Of a stretch of DNA of 64,000 nucleotides, positions 11,270-22,387 are shown piece after piece. Origin of the DNA: Eustoma russellianum (lineage: Eukaryota; Streptophyta; Magnoliopsida; Gentianales; Gentianaceae); NCBI GenBank assembly GCA_036186865.1, contig AP025067.1, positions 25,281,406-25,345,405 on the forward strand, given 5' to 3'. The notes under the pieces were generated by a model that searched no databases, was not told the DNA's origin, and was given only the letters and a program-made list of their open reading frames with translations. Position 1 is the first letter of the stretch, and every line of letters starts with the position of its first letter. Position numbers and translations under genes: made by a program.

Positions 11270-12965
11270 CCCCCCCCCACAAGTTAAGCTTGCTGTATAT
11301 GTTGTAGACCCCAAAAGTCTTGATCAAATTGCTTAACCTCTTCAAATCTAGTGCCTTTGTGAAAAACATCTACAACTTGCAACTCAGTACTAGCAGGCAT
11401 CAGCTTGATTACTCCTCCTTAAACTTTTTCTCGAAGAATGTGACAATCTATCTCTATGTGCTTCGTTATTTCATGGAACACTGGATTTTCAGCAATGTGC
11501 ATAGCACTCTTGCTATCACAAAACACCTCTACTAGTTCCTGCTTGCCTGTCTGCAAGTCTCTGGCTAGGTATAGGAGCCACTGCACCTCACAAACAAGCG
11601 TTTACAATGCACTATAGATGATTTTGACATTGTGTTCTGCTTCTTTGCTCTCCATGAACTAGTGAGTCCCCTAGAGATACACAGAAACCTGTAACACTCA
11701 TCCTTGTCTCTATACATCCAGCCCAATCAGAGTCTACAAATATCCTCAATTTTAGTTCTATATTAGAAGAGAACATAAGGCCTTGTCCTGCTCTCCCTTT
11801 GATATATCTCAACATCCTGTGTGCTGCTTTTAAATGGTTCTATATAGGACAATCCAAGAAGTGACTAAGCTACTGCATTGGAAATAGAATGTCAGGTCTT
11901 CTTATGGGGAGGTAAATGAGCTTACCAATCAGGCTCCTATAACTAGACACGCCTGTTAATAATGGAGAGTCGTCATGTGAAAGCTTGGCATTGGTCTCCA
12001 TAGGGGTCTTAGCAGGTTTAGATCCCTAAAACCCATTGTGTTCCAGTAGTTCCAAAGCATATTTTCTTTGATTGATCACCAACCCCCCCTATGGCCTGGC
12101 TATTTCAATCCCTCAGAAGTCCCTAAGGTCACAAAGATCTTTGATTCTGAATTCTGAGTGAAGTTCAGATTTTAGCTGCTGTATAGCTGGTAGATGGGAT
12201 TAAGCCAAAATAATGAAGACGGAGATGTAGGAGTGGAACCAAGAGATGAAGATGGCAACACAAGTGATAAAGAAGATGAATGCTCAGGTAAAAGCGAGGT
12301 ATTCAAATGAGTAGATAGAGAAGAAGAAGATGAGAAATTAGTTTCTAGAAAGGAATTGGGTTCAGAAGCCATAGGAACAATAGGAGAAGGGAAAAGTAAG
12401 TGAGAAGAATCTCTTGGTGGGTGAGGTAGACTGGTGGATGGCTGAGCACAAGGGGAGGACAAAAAAAAGAATATTCATCAAACTCCACATTTCTGCAAAT
12501 AAGAATATCCTTTGTGCATAGGTCTTGCAGGATATAGCCTTTTGTAGTATGAGACATCCCAAGGAATAAGCATTTCATGGATCTAGGATCAAACTTTCCT
12601 TTGTTGTGTTGAGTGTTGAGTGCAAAAGCCAAACACCCAAACACCATGAGGTTCTGATAAGAGGGAGGCTTGTCAAATAATAGCTCAAATGGTGTTTTGT
12701 TAGCTATGATGGGTGGAGTAAGATTAATCAAATAAACTGCATGTTGTTATGCAGAGGCCCAAGAATTGCATAGGTAAGTTAGCTTGGAATCTTAGGGCCC
12801 TGGCCACATTTAGAATATGCTCGTGATTTATTTCAACTATGCCATTTTACTGAGGAGTACAAATGCAGCTAGTTTGATGCACAGTGCCTTTGGCAGCATA
12901 GAAAGAACTCAGTTTAAACTCAAGATCATTGTATGTTCTTATGGTTATCATCTCCTTCTTTGACA
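11270..12965 (-). pseudogene. Collapsed second copia internal region
   Basis: This repeats the RNase H and RT sequence of 6478-7430, including DSDWAGCIETRMSVTGFC near 11750. It jumps at about 12216 to the Ser/Pro-rich linker and integrase end equivalent to 8240-8960, and stops at about 12945 in a 20-bp remnant of the LTR start. Roughly 800 bp of RT and everything upstream of mid-integrase are missing. Both junctions fall at short shared words (ATAATG; GGTT), which suggests deletion at microhomology. Confidence 0.8.
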
Positions 12966-12970
12966 ATATA

Positions 12971-13160
12971 TGCATGTTATGTTGTTTTTGATGATTTACA
13001 AAAAGGGCTAAAAAAAACTAAAATTGTTAAAGGATCTAACAAACTAGCGTTCAAAACTTATAATGGAAGCTCAGACGACTGACTTTCAGAGTCCTTGTTA
13101 GCTTTTATTCGAAAACACTAGTAACCTGAGGTCAAATATCTGACCACTGTAAGTCTGAAT
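12971..13160. other. Non-coding flank
   Basis: AT-rich sequence to the right of the copia target duplication. No feature seen. Confidence 0.4.
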
Positions 13161-13520
13161 GCAGTTTATGAAGGCCCTATGTTACGGTTGCCTTTATGTC
13201 GGCGTGCGTGTAACCATTCTTCATCATCCGTATCCAATATATCTTAACGACAACAAAAGCTATCGCTAAGGTATAAGTAGGGTAAGTGGCAGGCAAACAA
13301 TACCTGTATCCCAAGGGATAGAGAGTTTGCTTCCAGCGAGACCCCGGCTCTATATGTACCTGCATAAGTGACACAATAATAGAGATATGATGTACTAGTG
13401 TGTCAGTGAGGGAATTCAAGAAATACAAGGAGGAGGCTGTCGATATTAAAATACACATCACGTGTATATGTATATATAATGCAAAACAACGGTAAAACAT
13501 AAACAAACAAGTGCAAAGGC
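13161..13520 (-). pseudogene. Possible remnant related to the prenyltransferase exon
   Basis: Positions 13171-13214 resemble 5707-5749 at about 80% by eye: both read GGCAACCGTAACA on the minus strand beside CGCAC words. In the COQ2-type fragment this stretch is the start of the exon, just before SWVDTYIP. Here the conserved prenyltransferase part is absent and unrelated sequence follows. Further right a 57-base stretch (about 13305-13361) is bounded by AG and GT on the minus strand and encodes PGSRWKQTLYPLGY, which I do not recognise. This may be a second, broken copy of the same gene, or a short dispersed repeat. Confidence 0.3.
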
Positions 13521-14001
13521 AACCTAAAGCGTAGATAGTGTCTACGCCTATCTACATTCCTAAATATATTCTAAGTTGCCCCCTATATATGACCTATACC
13601 TAGTTAACCTTAATCTTATGTCTCCACGAACTCCTATCCTGGACTATGTCCTCAGTGAGGTACAAATCTAGTAGGTCGTGTCTAATTTACTCATCTCAAG
13701 TCAGTTTGATAAACTTGTTGCATTTTCTTACAGTTTTATTATAACTTTTCATGATATTCTATTCTTAATTTTGTTGTATTTTCTAAGGGAAAGTATGTTG
13801 TCTGTTATTGTTGATTTTTGCTTGTGAATGTTTTCATCGTTTCATCTTTGCGTGCGTAAACTTATGACAAGCACGAATAATATTCCTTGAAGCATTTAAA
13901 AATCAAAATAACGACAAGCATTTTTTTTAAAAAAAAATAATGACAATACAACTCCCGTACCATGAATTTTATTACTTCCAGACGTTATTACACGTTGAAC
14001 A
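13521..14001. other. Non-coding stretch before copia element 2
   Basis: AT-rich, with an A/T homopolymer run near 13921-13938. I see no coding frame or terminal repeats. Confidence 0.4.
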
Positions 14002-14888
14002 TGTTGGGATTAATTCGAAATACATGTAATGCACAGCATGTTGATAAAGTTTATACGAATTAATCATAAGGTGGACGTTATGTATGATATTATTATTATT
14101 TGTCACATATGTCACGTAATAATATTAATTGTTACGTATTACATCCACACGTTAAGTGATCATCGAGTATGTTCGTTGATGTATAGTATGGTCTAAAATG
14201 AAAACCCCGAATATGTAGACAGTCATATGGTCAGAGACCGCGATGGATGGGCTCAAAGGCAACGACCATAAAGTGTACGACGTCTGGTCCCCGAGGGACG
14301 AAAATCCACCTGTGGCTAGTAGATAATTGTTGGTACGATAATTAAATATTTAATAATATTTAATAATAATATTTATTATTAAATATTAGATAATATTTGA
14401 TAATGGATAAAAATAACTTGATGATAATATCAAGTATATCCCCAGGTATCTGGAATAAGGAAATCTCTATCCATAAAGGAAGATAGGTTTGGTTTCGAAT
14501 TTAAATTTGGATTCTATACATATCAAGATTTTTCCTTTCTCCCTCTATATAAAGGAGGAGGCCCTTCACCTCCTTATACAGTGAAGAAAACCAGCGGCCA
14601 TATACAGAGAGGGAGGGTGTGCCAACTTTTTTTCTATAAAGCCCACACTGCCTAGCTTCTCCATCGGGTAAAGCAATGAATTGTTGAAAACAGTCAAGAG
14701 GTGCATCAACAATTGGTGGGAGGTCATGAATCCTTGGATCACGCCAGATTATTTATTAGAGCATTTGCAGCGTAGGTGTTCAGATTAACATCAGCAATGG
14801 AGTAAGGTATATTTTTCACATTTTGTTACTTTGTCCATTGATTCGATTAAACGGTCCTATTCAGGGATTTATTAAATTAAATTCAACA
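14002..14888 (+). repeat. 5' LTR of copia element 2
   Basis: Ends are TGTTGGGATT and AAATTCAACA. A TATA box (TATATAAA) sits at 14546-14553, giving a likely RNA start about 30 bases later. Confidence 0.9.
14546..14553 (+). promoter_or_regulatory. LTR TATA box
   Basis: CTCTATATAAAGGAGG in the 5' LTR; the same sequence recurs in the 3' LTR at 20446-20453. Confidence 0.65.
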
Positions 14889-15171
14889 AGTGATATCAAA
14901 GCAAGCCTAATCAAATCAATTGTTAATATGTTCATGCTGAAAAACGAATTTTTTGGGTCAAAAACGTTTTCTGGAATAAAGTTTTGATAAAAAAAGGCTT
15001 CTGTTTTTTGGAATAAATAAAACTCCCACTCTGTTTGGGCAAAAATCAGGCGCTGGACTGGTGGCCAGCACCTCTACCCAAAAACAAAAAGGGTACCGGA
15101 TCTCTTCACTGTCTCCACCCTCACCCCATTGCCCACCGCCCGACACGTGACAGCAAAGGGGGTGGTGACAC

Positions 15172-15360
15172 GTGGCAGCGTATGTTTTCAGATTAACATC
15201 AGCCCAAAGGAAGATGGTTAACCCATGTTTGGAGAGCCGTCACATTGACCACTACACCCAATTTTTGGAAGGTATTAGGATGACTCCAAAGAGCTCTGAT
15301 GCTGAAAGACAATTGGTAGATGGAATTAAGGTTCTATTTGAATATTCGGATTTTATGTAG
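15172..15360 (+). CDS. Unexplained 62-codon ORF in the copia leader
   Basis: An open frame lies between the primer site and gag. It encodes RKMVNPCLESRHIDHYTQF, with DAERQLVDGIKVLFEYSDFM at the end. I do not recognise it, and it does not resemble gag. It begins inside a 29-base stretch (about 15176-15204) that repeats the tail of the LTR at 14769-14797 (TTCAGATTAACATCAGC). It could be captured host sequence or chance. There is no evidence of expression. Confidence 0.25.
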   Translation: MAAYVFRLTSAQRKMVNPCLESRHIDHYTQFLEGIRMTPKSSDAERQLVDGIKVLFEYSDFM

Positions 15361-15400
15361 TTTAAAGATTACACGTGTTATGTATTTACGTCCGTTTCTT

Positions 15401-16184
15401 GTTTGCTTTTCAGCAATAATATCTAACATTAAGAATATTCCTACATTGAACGGTTCAAACTATAAGCAATGGAAAGATCAACTTGAGATCTTTATGGGGA
15501 TTGCTGATCTAGACACTGCATTGCAGACAGATCGTCCAGCTATGCTAACAAACGAAAGTACCAATGAGGAAAATCTCACATGGCACGCTGGCTACGATCA
15601 AATCGCACGTGTCTCATGATCATGTAAAAGGCTATCCCTGATTGCTTTCGGGGACCCGTTTCTGATTCCACGACGACCAAAGAATTTTTGGCCGATCTCG
15701 AGCAAAGGTATATAAAGAATGGGAAAGCCGACTCTTAAAGAAACTTTGTTCGAAACAGTACCGTGGAAACGACAGCATAAGGGAGTTCATCCTAAAGATG
15801 ACCCACATCCCTTCTCAATTGAGAAACATGAAACTAGATGTCTCTGATGACATGCCAGTTGTCATGATTTTCAACACCTTGCCTCCAAAGTTCAAACACT
15901 TCCTAGTCAGTTACAACTGTTAGAAGGAAAAATGGACAATGAATGAACTTATCGCGCATTACGTGCAAGAGGAGGAAAGGCTCAAGAATGAAGGGCATGA
16001 ATTTATGAATGCTGTCGCTACCAAGTTCGGTGGAAAGAAACAAAAAGTTGTTGTTAAAGATGTGCAAAAGGCAAGTAAAAAGGAAAAGGGGGCGTCTACT
16101 GCTGAAGCGTCCAACAGCATAACTTGTTTCTTTTGCAATAAGGAAGGACATTTAAAAAAGAACTGTATCAGTTATATTTCTTAG
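15401..16184 (+). pseudogene. Copia element 2 gag (decayed)
   Basis: Gag forms the virus-like particle shell. The segment IPTLNGSNYKQWKDQLEIFM starts the conserved region. A shifted stretch at 15650-15920 reads REFILKMTHI, MKLDVSDDM and IFNTLPPKFKHFLVSYN. The last frame (15939-16184) has MNELIAHYVQEEERLKNEG and a CCHC zinc knuckle, CFFCNKEGHLKKNC, which binds the RNA genome. Stops at 15617 and 15921 and frame changes make it untranslatable. Confidence 0.85.
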
Positions 16185-16244
16185 CTCAAGAAAAAGGGTA
16201 CATTCTTAGTTTGTTCTTAAGTTAATTTTGTTTCTGATATAGCC

Positions 16245-17340
16245 ACTTGGTGGATCGATACGGGAGCCACGACTCACATATCTATGACTATGCAGGGTTG
16301 CCTCAGCCATAGAAAACCAAGGGACGATGAAAGACACGTCTATTGGGGAATGGCAATGGCATAAATGTTGAAGCAATTGGGCATTTCAGATTTCTGTTGA
16401 CATCCGGTTTCTATCTAGATTTGCATGACACTTTTGTGGTACCATCATTTAAACGAAACCTTATTTTTTTTATCGATTGGATATAAGTGGTTATTACGGT
16501 CATTTTGGAAATGAAAATTTCCAACTTTATCATGCTTCTAGATTAATTGGTCAAGGTATAATATCCGAAATTGATAAGATTTATACAATAATGTTGCTTC
16601 AAATCAAGAAATCTTGCATGTTGTAACGGGAAACGTTAAAGTAAAATTAACTCATGCGAATTCAGGATCCTTATGGCATTGACATTTAGGACACGTGTCT
16701 AAAAAAAGAATAGAATGTCTTGTTAAAACAGAAATTCTCAATCCTTTAGACTTGACATACTTAGAGTCGTGTGTATTTTGTGCTAAAGGAAAACAAACTA
16801 AAGTCCGAAGATGTGAAGCAAATCGTGTAGATAGGCCATTAGAGTTAATTCATACCGATATTAGTGGCCTATTTCATCCAGTTACTATAAATGGCCACTC
16901 TTATTTTATCACCTTTATTGATGGCTATTCACGATATGGATACATATTCTTGATTAAAGAAAAAGCACAAGCACTAGACATGTTCAAATCCTTTAAGGCT
17001 GAAGTTGAGCTACAACTCAACAAAAGGATTAAAGCCGTCAGATCGGACCGCGGGGGTGAATACTACGGTCGATATGATGGATCAGGAGAACAATGTCCAG
17101 GACCATTTTTTAAATACCTAGAGGAAAACAGAATCGTCCCTCAGTACACCATGCCTGGGTCAACTAGCATGAATGGTGTAGCTGAAAGACAAAACCGTAA
17201 ACTTATGAATATGGTGCGTAGTATGATGAGTCAAACTACGCTACCATTATTCATGGGAAGAAACGCTTAAAACCACAGCTTACATCCTCAACCGAGTACC
17301 AAATAAAGAAACGATAAAGACTCTTATGAGTTATGGACTA
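16245..17340 (+). pseudogene. Copia element 2 protease and integrase (decayed)
   Basis: WWIDTGATTHIS at about 16249 is the aspartic protease active site. HLGHVSKKRIECL and CVFCAKGKQTK form the integrase zinc finger (16676-16800). In the core, ELIHTDISGLF, AVRSDRGGEYYG and MNGVAERQNRKLMNMVRSMM hold the three catalytic acidic residues. The frame is open over 16695-17270, then broken; a stop also interrupts LWH-HLGHV near 16681. The integrase core itself looks intact. Confidence 0.9.
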
Positions 17341-17599
17341 AGCGTAGGCCTAGATTTAAACACATAAGGGTTTGAGGTTGTCCAGCAGAGGCGAAGCCTT
17401 ACAAACAAAATGAAAGAAAACCGGAAACCAAAACAGTTAGTTGCTATTTTGTTGGTTATTCAGAAATGTCACGAGGGTATAAATTCTACGATCCCACAAG
17501 TAAAGTGTTTTTCGAGACAAATACTGTAAATTTCGTTAAGGATACTTTGGTTTCAGGGAGACCGATTTGCATCAGCAGATCATCGAGTTAGATGAGGCA

Positions 17600-19473
17600 C
17601 ACTAAGATGCGACAGAAAAGCGAATCGAACCATCTCTTGGGGAGATAGCATCAGCGATACCCGCACCTGAGGTACCTCACCCTAGTAGTGACGCTCTACA
17701 GGAACAAGTTCATGTTCCTGAGTAAGTTACTGAAGAACTCGAAGAATTGCTGGCTGATGCAGTTCAGGAACCTACAGTATCCCAAGAACAAGTGCCCCTA
17801 AGGAGATCCACTCGTGAACGGAGAAACCACATACCTAGCGACTATGTGGTGTATCTTCAAGAACACGAATTCGATTTTGGCATGTTGGACGATGACCCCG
17901 AAAACGTCCAAAAAGCATTACAATGTCGAAATTCAGAAAAGTGTATAAAGGCCATGGAAGAAAAAATTGAGTCTATGCACGACAACAAGGTTTGGGATGT
18001 CATCTCATTACCTAAAGGTTCGAAACCCATTGGTTGTAAATGGATATTTAAAACCAAACGGGATTCAAAAGGCAACATAGAACAATATAAGGTCCGACTT
18101 GTTTTCTAAAGGGTTTACACAAAAGGAGGGCATAAACTATACGGAAACCTTCTCTCCAGTATACACGATGGATTCCTTCCAGATAATCATGGCTTTAGTG
18201 GCACACTTAGATCTTTAGCTACATCAGATGGATGTTAAGACTGCGTTTTTAAACGGAGAACTCGACGAAACCATTTAAATGGTTCAACCGCCTTAATTCG
18301 AGGTGGGAGATCCGAAAGGCATGGTTTGTCGACTAAAGAAATCCATCTATGGGTTTAAGCAAGCGTCTCGACAGTGATACTTCAAATTCGCCAAAGTGGT
18401 TGCCTCCTTTGGAGGAAAACCAAATTGATGAATGCGTGTATCACAAGTTCAGTGGGAGCATGTTCATATTTATGATCTTGTACATAGATGATATACTGCT
18501 TGCAACAAACGATGTAAACATATTGAGCGACACCAAAGCCTTTCTAAGAAAATATTTCGAGATGAAAGACCTTGGTGAAGCTTCATTTGTGTTAGGACTT
18601 TAGATATTGAAGAATCATACCGAAGGTATCTTAGCTCTATCACAACAGGCATACATCAAAAAAGTGTTGAAGCGTTATAGCATGGATAAGTGTAAACCAC
18701 TTAATACCCCTGTGGCAAGGGGAGACAAGTTCAATATGAAACAATGTCCCCAAACAGAGTTTGAACGTTCAAAAATGAGAAATACTCCATATGCTTCGGT
18801 AGTAGGAAGTATAATGTGTGCCCAAGTATGTACATGACTAGACTTGGCATTCATTACGGGAATGTTAGGCAGATACCTCCCTTATCCGGGTAAGGATCAT
18901 TGGACCGCAGCAAAGAGGGTGCTGAGATCTTTATAAAGAACGAAGCAACATGTACTGACATGTCGGAGATCTGATGAGTTAGAGATCACTGTATATACAA
19001 ATTCTGATTTTTCTTGATGCCAGGATAGCATGAAATTGACCTCAGGCTATGAGTTTACCCTAGCCAGAGGTGCGATCTCGTGGAAAAGCACAAAACAGAC
19101 CTTATTAGCGTCCTCCACTATGGAGGCGGAATTTGTAGTATCATTCCATGCATCTAATCAAGCGATATGGCTTCGCAATTTTGTCATAGGACTACGAGTA
19201 TCGGAGACTATCTCGTCTCCAATGAGGATTTACTGTAATAGCAATGCTGCGGTGCTATATTCAAATAACAACTGGAGTTCATCTAAAGCGAAATACATAG
19301 AGATGAAGTATCTGGCTGTTAAAGAAAGAGTTCAGAGTAGTCTGATCAGAATTGAGCATATTAGTACATACTCCATGGTTACCGACCTTTTGACTAATGC
19401 CGTGGAACCGGTTGTGTTCCACAAGCATATTAGCCGTATGGGTCTTAGTCTAGTTGAGGATGTTTTATCCTAG
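17600..19473 (+). pseudogene. Copia element 2 reverse transcriptase and RNase H (decayed)
   Basis: RT begins after an acidic linker. RRSTRERRNHIPSDYVVY precedes VWDVISLPKGSKPIGCKW (about 17990-18050), then MDVKTAFLNGEL (shifted), ILYIDDILLATND (18475-18510, with the YxDD catalytic pair) and TPYASVVGSIMCA. RNase H covers about 18980-19473: LTSGYEFTLARGAISWKST, STMEAEFVVS, and an end at ISRMGLSLVEDVLS. At least four stops or shifts separate the parts. Confidence 0.9.
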
Positions 19474-19902
19474 TGGGAGTCTGTGAGATTTTTTCTTGTG
19501 CTCAATAAAGTTGTTTATTTCAGACAAACAGTAAAATGTACATTTCATTTATATTAAAGTTTTCAACAAAATTAATGTACATTAAGCAGTTACAACATAC
19601 ATTCGGAATTCTATTAATCTCGCTAAGGTAGGGCCAAATTGGAACTAAATATGTACGATCACCTAGCATATTAATTCCACACTGCATATCCATTTCGGTA
19701 TCCATGTCATTCAGTAGAATGTTAGCATCATGATTTAAGAGGGACAAGTCACTAATTCAATGTGGCGGCGTGGGGCTTAAGTCTTTTGCTAACATTTGAT
19801 GATGGACCGGAAAAGGTAAAACACACTAAGGGACATTCAGTATATGAGCTCAAAAGGGTGACACATAATCTTTAAGATACATACATAGTACAAGTGGGAG
19901 AT

Positions 19903-20789
19903 TGTTGGGATTAATTCGAGATATGTGTAATACACAGCACGTTGATAAAGTTTATGCGAATTAATCATAAGGTGGACGCTATGTATGATAATATTATATG
20001 TCACATACGTCACGTAATAATATTAATTGTTACGTATAACATTCACACGTTAAATGATCGCCGGGTATGTTTGTGGATGTATAGTGTGGTCTAAAATGGA
20101 AACCCTGAATATCTAGAAAGTCATCTGGCCAGAGATCTCCGATGGATGGGCTCAAAGTGCAACAACCATAAAGTTTATGACGTCTGGTCCCCGAGGGGCG
20201 ACAACCCACGTGTGCCTAGTAGATAATTGTTGGTACAATAATTAAATATTAAATAACATTTAATAATTATTATTATTATTAAATATTAAATAATATTTGA
20301 TAATGGATAAAGATAACTTGATGATGATATCGAGTGTATGCCCAGGTATCTGGGATAAGAAAATCTCTATCCATAAAGGAAGATAGGTTTGGTTTCAAAT
20401 TTAAATTTGGATTCTATACCTATCAGGATTCTTCTTTTCTCCCTCTATATAAAGGAGGAGATCCTTCACCTCCTTATACAGTGAAGAAAACCAGCGGCCA
20501 TATACAGAGAGAGAGGGTGTACCAACCTTTTTGTTCCATAAAGCTCACACTGCCTAGCCTCTCCATCGGGCAAAGCAGTGAATTGTTGAAAACGGTCAAG
20601 GGGTGCATCAACAATTTGTAGGAGGTCGTAAATCTTTGGATCACGCCAGATTTTTCATCAGAGCAGTTGCAGCGTACATGTTCAGATTAACATCAGCAAT
20701 AGAGTAAGGTATATTTTCTGCAGTTTGTTACTTATCCATTGATTCGATTAAACGGTCCTATTCAGAGATTTGTTAAATTAAATCCAACA
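19903..20789 (+). repeat. 3' LTR of copia element 2
   Basis: 887 bp, same ends and order as the 5' LTR, with a TATA box at 20446-20453. The open frame at 20334-20621 is LTR sequence, not a gene. Confidence 0.9.
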
Positions 20790-21022
20790 TAACTTGCATG
20801 AAGCTTTTTAGAATTGACACACATAGAAAAGGAGGAGAACATAAGCCATGGTATTAATTTAACGAACGAAAAAAGACACACACATAAAAGAGCATACGTC
20901 CATCAGCAATCTTCCGGGAACATAATAGCATCAACACTGAGCTGATACTCAGTGTTGTTCCACTAACTGAATTAGTGAACTCTTAGTCTCCTATTGATTC
21001 TTATATTCATACTTTATGCCTC
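20790..21022. other. Non-coding flank with a short perfect hairpin
   Basis: The only structure is CAACACTGAG at 20932-20941 paired with CTCAGTGTTG at 20948-20957, a 10-bp stem with a 6-base loop. It is too short for a microRNA precursor by itself. Confidence 0.4.
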
Positions 21023-21103
21023 TATATTTTTCTTTCATATGATGCTTTAAGTGTCATTTGGTCCTAGAACGCTAGAAATTTGAAAAGGGTAAAGAGCAAT
21101 CAC

Positions 21104-21211
21104 CTTGGTATCAATGTCCCCTGAGGAAGAACGAACAAGATTCTTGCACTGCTTGGAATATTGATGCTTCAAGGGGGCCTGAGATGGAGATAGACCATAA
21201 GAAGAAGCCAT
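21104..21211 (-). CDS. Putative first exon, unknown gene, copy 1
   Basis: On the minus strand an ATG at 21211 opens 36 codons, beginning MASSYGLSPSQAPLKH and ending SSSGDIDTK. They run straight into a GT donor (AAG/GTGATTG) in phase 0. The second copy at 32304-32411 keeps the same length, start and donor despite many substitutions. The Ser/Lys-rich N-terminus could be an organelle-targeting peptide, but I do not recognise the gene and see no second exon nearby. Possible alternatives are a promoter-plus-exon fragment carried by a transposon, or a chance frame. Confidence 0.4.
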
Positions 21212-21257
21212 CAACAAGAACCAAAGGCGATGGTTTCTTAATTTTGTGGTTTAGTTT

Positions 21258-21659
21258 GATACAAATTTACCAGAATTTGCTACCAGACGTCCGATTTCTT
21301 ATCTGATTCTATCAGTCACTCCTTTATTTTTCCCAGTGAACAGGAATACGATTATATTTACATAGGGGACGGAGCGGAGTACGGGCAGTGGAGTAACTAG
21401 GTCGGGGCCAGAATATGTGGAATTCTTTTACTTCATTTATATTAGTTATGAGTTGTACTGGATTTCAAACTTGTTTCCATTTGAGATACAGATTGGATTA
21501 TAATAAATAAATGTTTATTTCATTTTTATTTCGTTTCCACTGCGAAAATTTCTCCGTCACTGCTGACGTGTAAGAGAATTGAACGACGCCTTGTAGTCTT
21601 CGTAGCAGACTACGACGGGTGCACCGTTTCCGATGATAGGGTTCGAGAGCGGCGCTACA
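21258..21659 (+). repeat. Ty3/gypsy LTR 3' fragment inserted in the duplicated block
   Basis: Absent from the other copy of the block. Its end resembles the end of the gypsy LTR at 4200-4313: both have CTGACGTGTA, then CGACGCCTTG, and finish in GCTACA. It appears to be a truncated LTR of the same broad family. Confidence 0.5.
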
Positions 21660-21957
21660 GATTCGCTAGCAAAATAGATCAGAGGTTTCTCCGTCCGAGG
21701 TGGTACGACAGAATGTGAAAGGCGGTTGGTTGTTTAAGGAAAGGAACGGTTTGAGGGAGAGACACCTTTTTGGAGGTAATGGGTGTATGTATTTATATAA
21801 GAAAGACAAGAGAAACAAGTACAAAGTTGATTAGAGAAGATATATTTATTGTATATTTAAAAAATATAAATTTAAGAAAAATTATTAGAATCTTTATTTG
21901 AGGTAGGAGATAATAAAAATGAATGCCTAAAAGATCTGAAATCACATCAGGCATTAC

Positions 21958-22194
21958 TAAGTAATATTATCGATTTCTGTTAAGTTAGTGACAAGGCTCT
22001 TATCTTAGTATGAAATTGATATGAGTTTATGTATTTATCGCTTATCATTTTAAATATATAACAAAATTGTATATTATGATTATGCTAATGTTGAATACAC
22101 AGGGGTAACCAGTTTCACTTATATCCGTAGTGATGTTAAGAAGGTTTAAATGTTTTAACCCATATATATGTGTGTGTAGATATATGTATTTTTT
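21958..22194. other. AT-rich spacer
   Basis: Nothing coding; short TA/TG runs near 22160-22190 abut the poly-A end of LINE B. Confidence 0.4.
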
Positions 22195-22387
22195 TATAAA
22201 AGGAAGGATACCTTCTGGTCTTTATTTATGCAACAAATATCCTGCGTTAAATGGCCGAGGATAGCCGTTACTACAAGCTAAAAAAAAGAAAACGAAATCA
22301 AATGATCAGTCGTGGAACTGTGAATCTCTCTATAGTTCAAAAGAACAATGACTTCTTCGTCTAGTAACCATTGAGGACGGTGGAGGT

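Larger units (their letters stand above)
5926..12965 (-). mobile_element. Composite Ty1/copia retrotransposon insertion with two internal regions
   Basis: The 7-kb block is bounded by ATATA at 5921-5925 and 12966-12970, which I read as one 5-bp target-site duplication. Reading the minus strand from the right: a 20-bp remnant of an LTR start (12946-12965), a collapsed internal region (12945-11270), an LTR fragment (11269-11108), a primer site (11107-11096), a nearly full internal region with gag, protease, integrase, reverse transcriptase and RNase H (11095-6478), and a full 552-bp LTR (6477-5926). This is an LTR-internal-LTR-internal-LTR array reduced by deletions. All coding parts carry stops or shifts. 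Confidence 0.85.
14002..20789 (+). mobile_element. Ty1/copia retrotransposon 2 (complete structure, dead)
   Basis: Two direct LTRs of 887 bp (14002-14888 and 19903-20789) flank an internal region with gag, protease, integrase, RT and RNase H in copia order on the plus strand. A degenerate primer site (TGATATCAAAGC, 14891-14902) follows the left LTR, and a purine tract (AGTGGGAGAT) ends at the right LTR. The LTRs differ at roughly one position in ten by eye, so the insertion is old. Flanks are GAACA on the left and TAACT on the right, not a clear target duplication. Confidence 0.9.
21023..21957 (-). repeat. Duplicated block, copy 1
   Basis: This block matches 32213-32766 in order and orientation over its whole length, except for about 400 extra bases at 21258-21659. 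Shared parts include the 36-codon exon, a region with GATTCGCTAGCAAA, and AAGGCGGTTGG. The two copies lie 11 kb apart, with LINEs and MITEs between them. Confidence 0.8.

Noticed and set aside
20334..20621. 95-codon frame on the plus strand
   Set aside because: Lies wholly in the 3' LTR of copia element 2; the 5' LTR copy does not keep the frame.
20932..20957. Perfect 10-bp hairpin as a microRNA precursor
   Set aside because: Stem far too short and the arms do not extend.
21104..21211. Reading GDIDTK at the exon end as the UbiA DRDIDAK motif
   Set aside because: Only the last few residues agree; the ND pair and upstream motif are absent, so similarity is probably chance.
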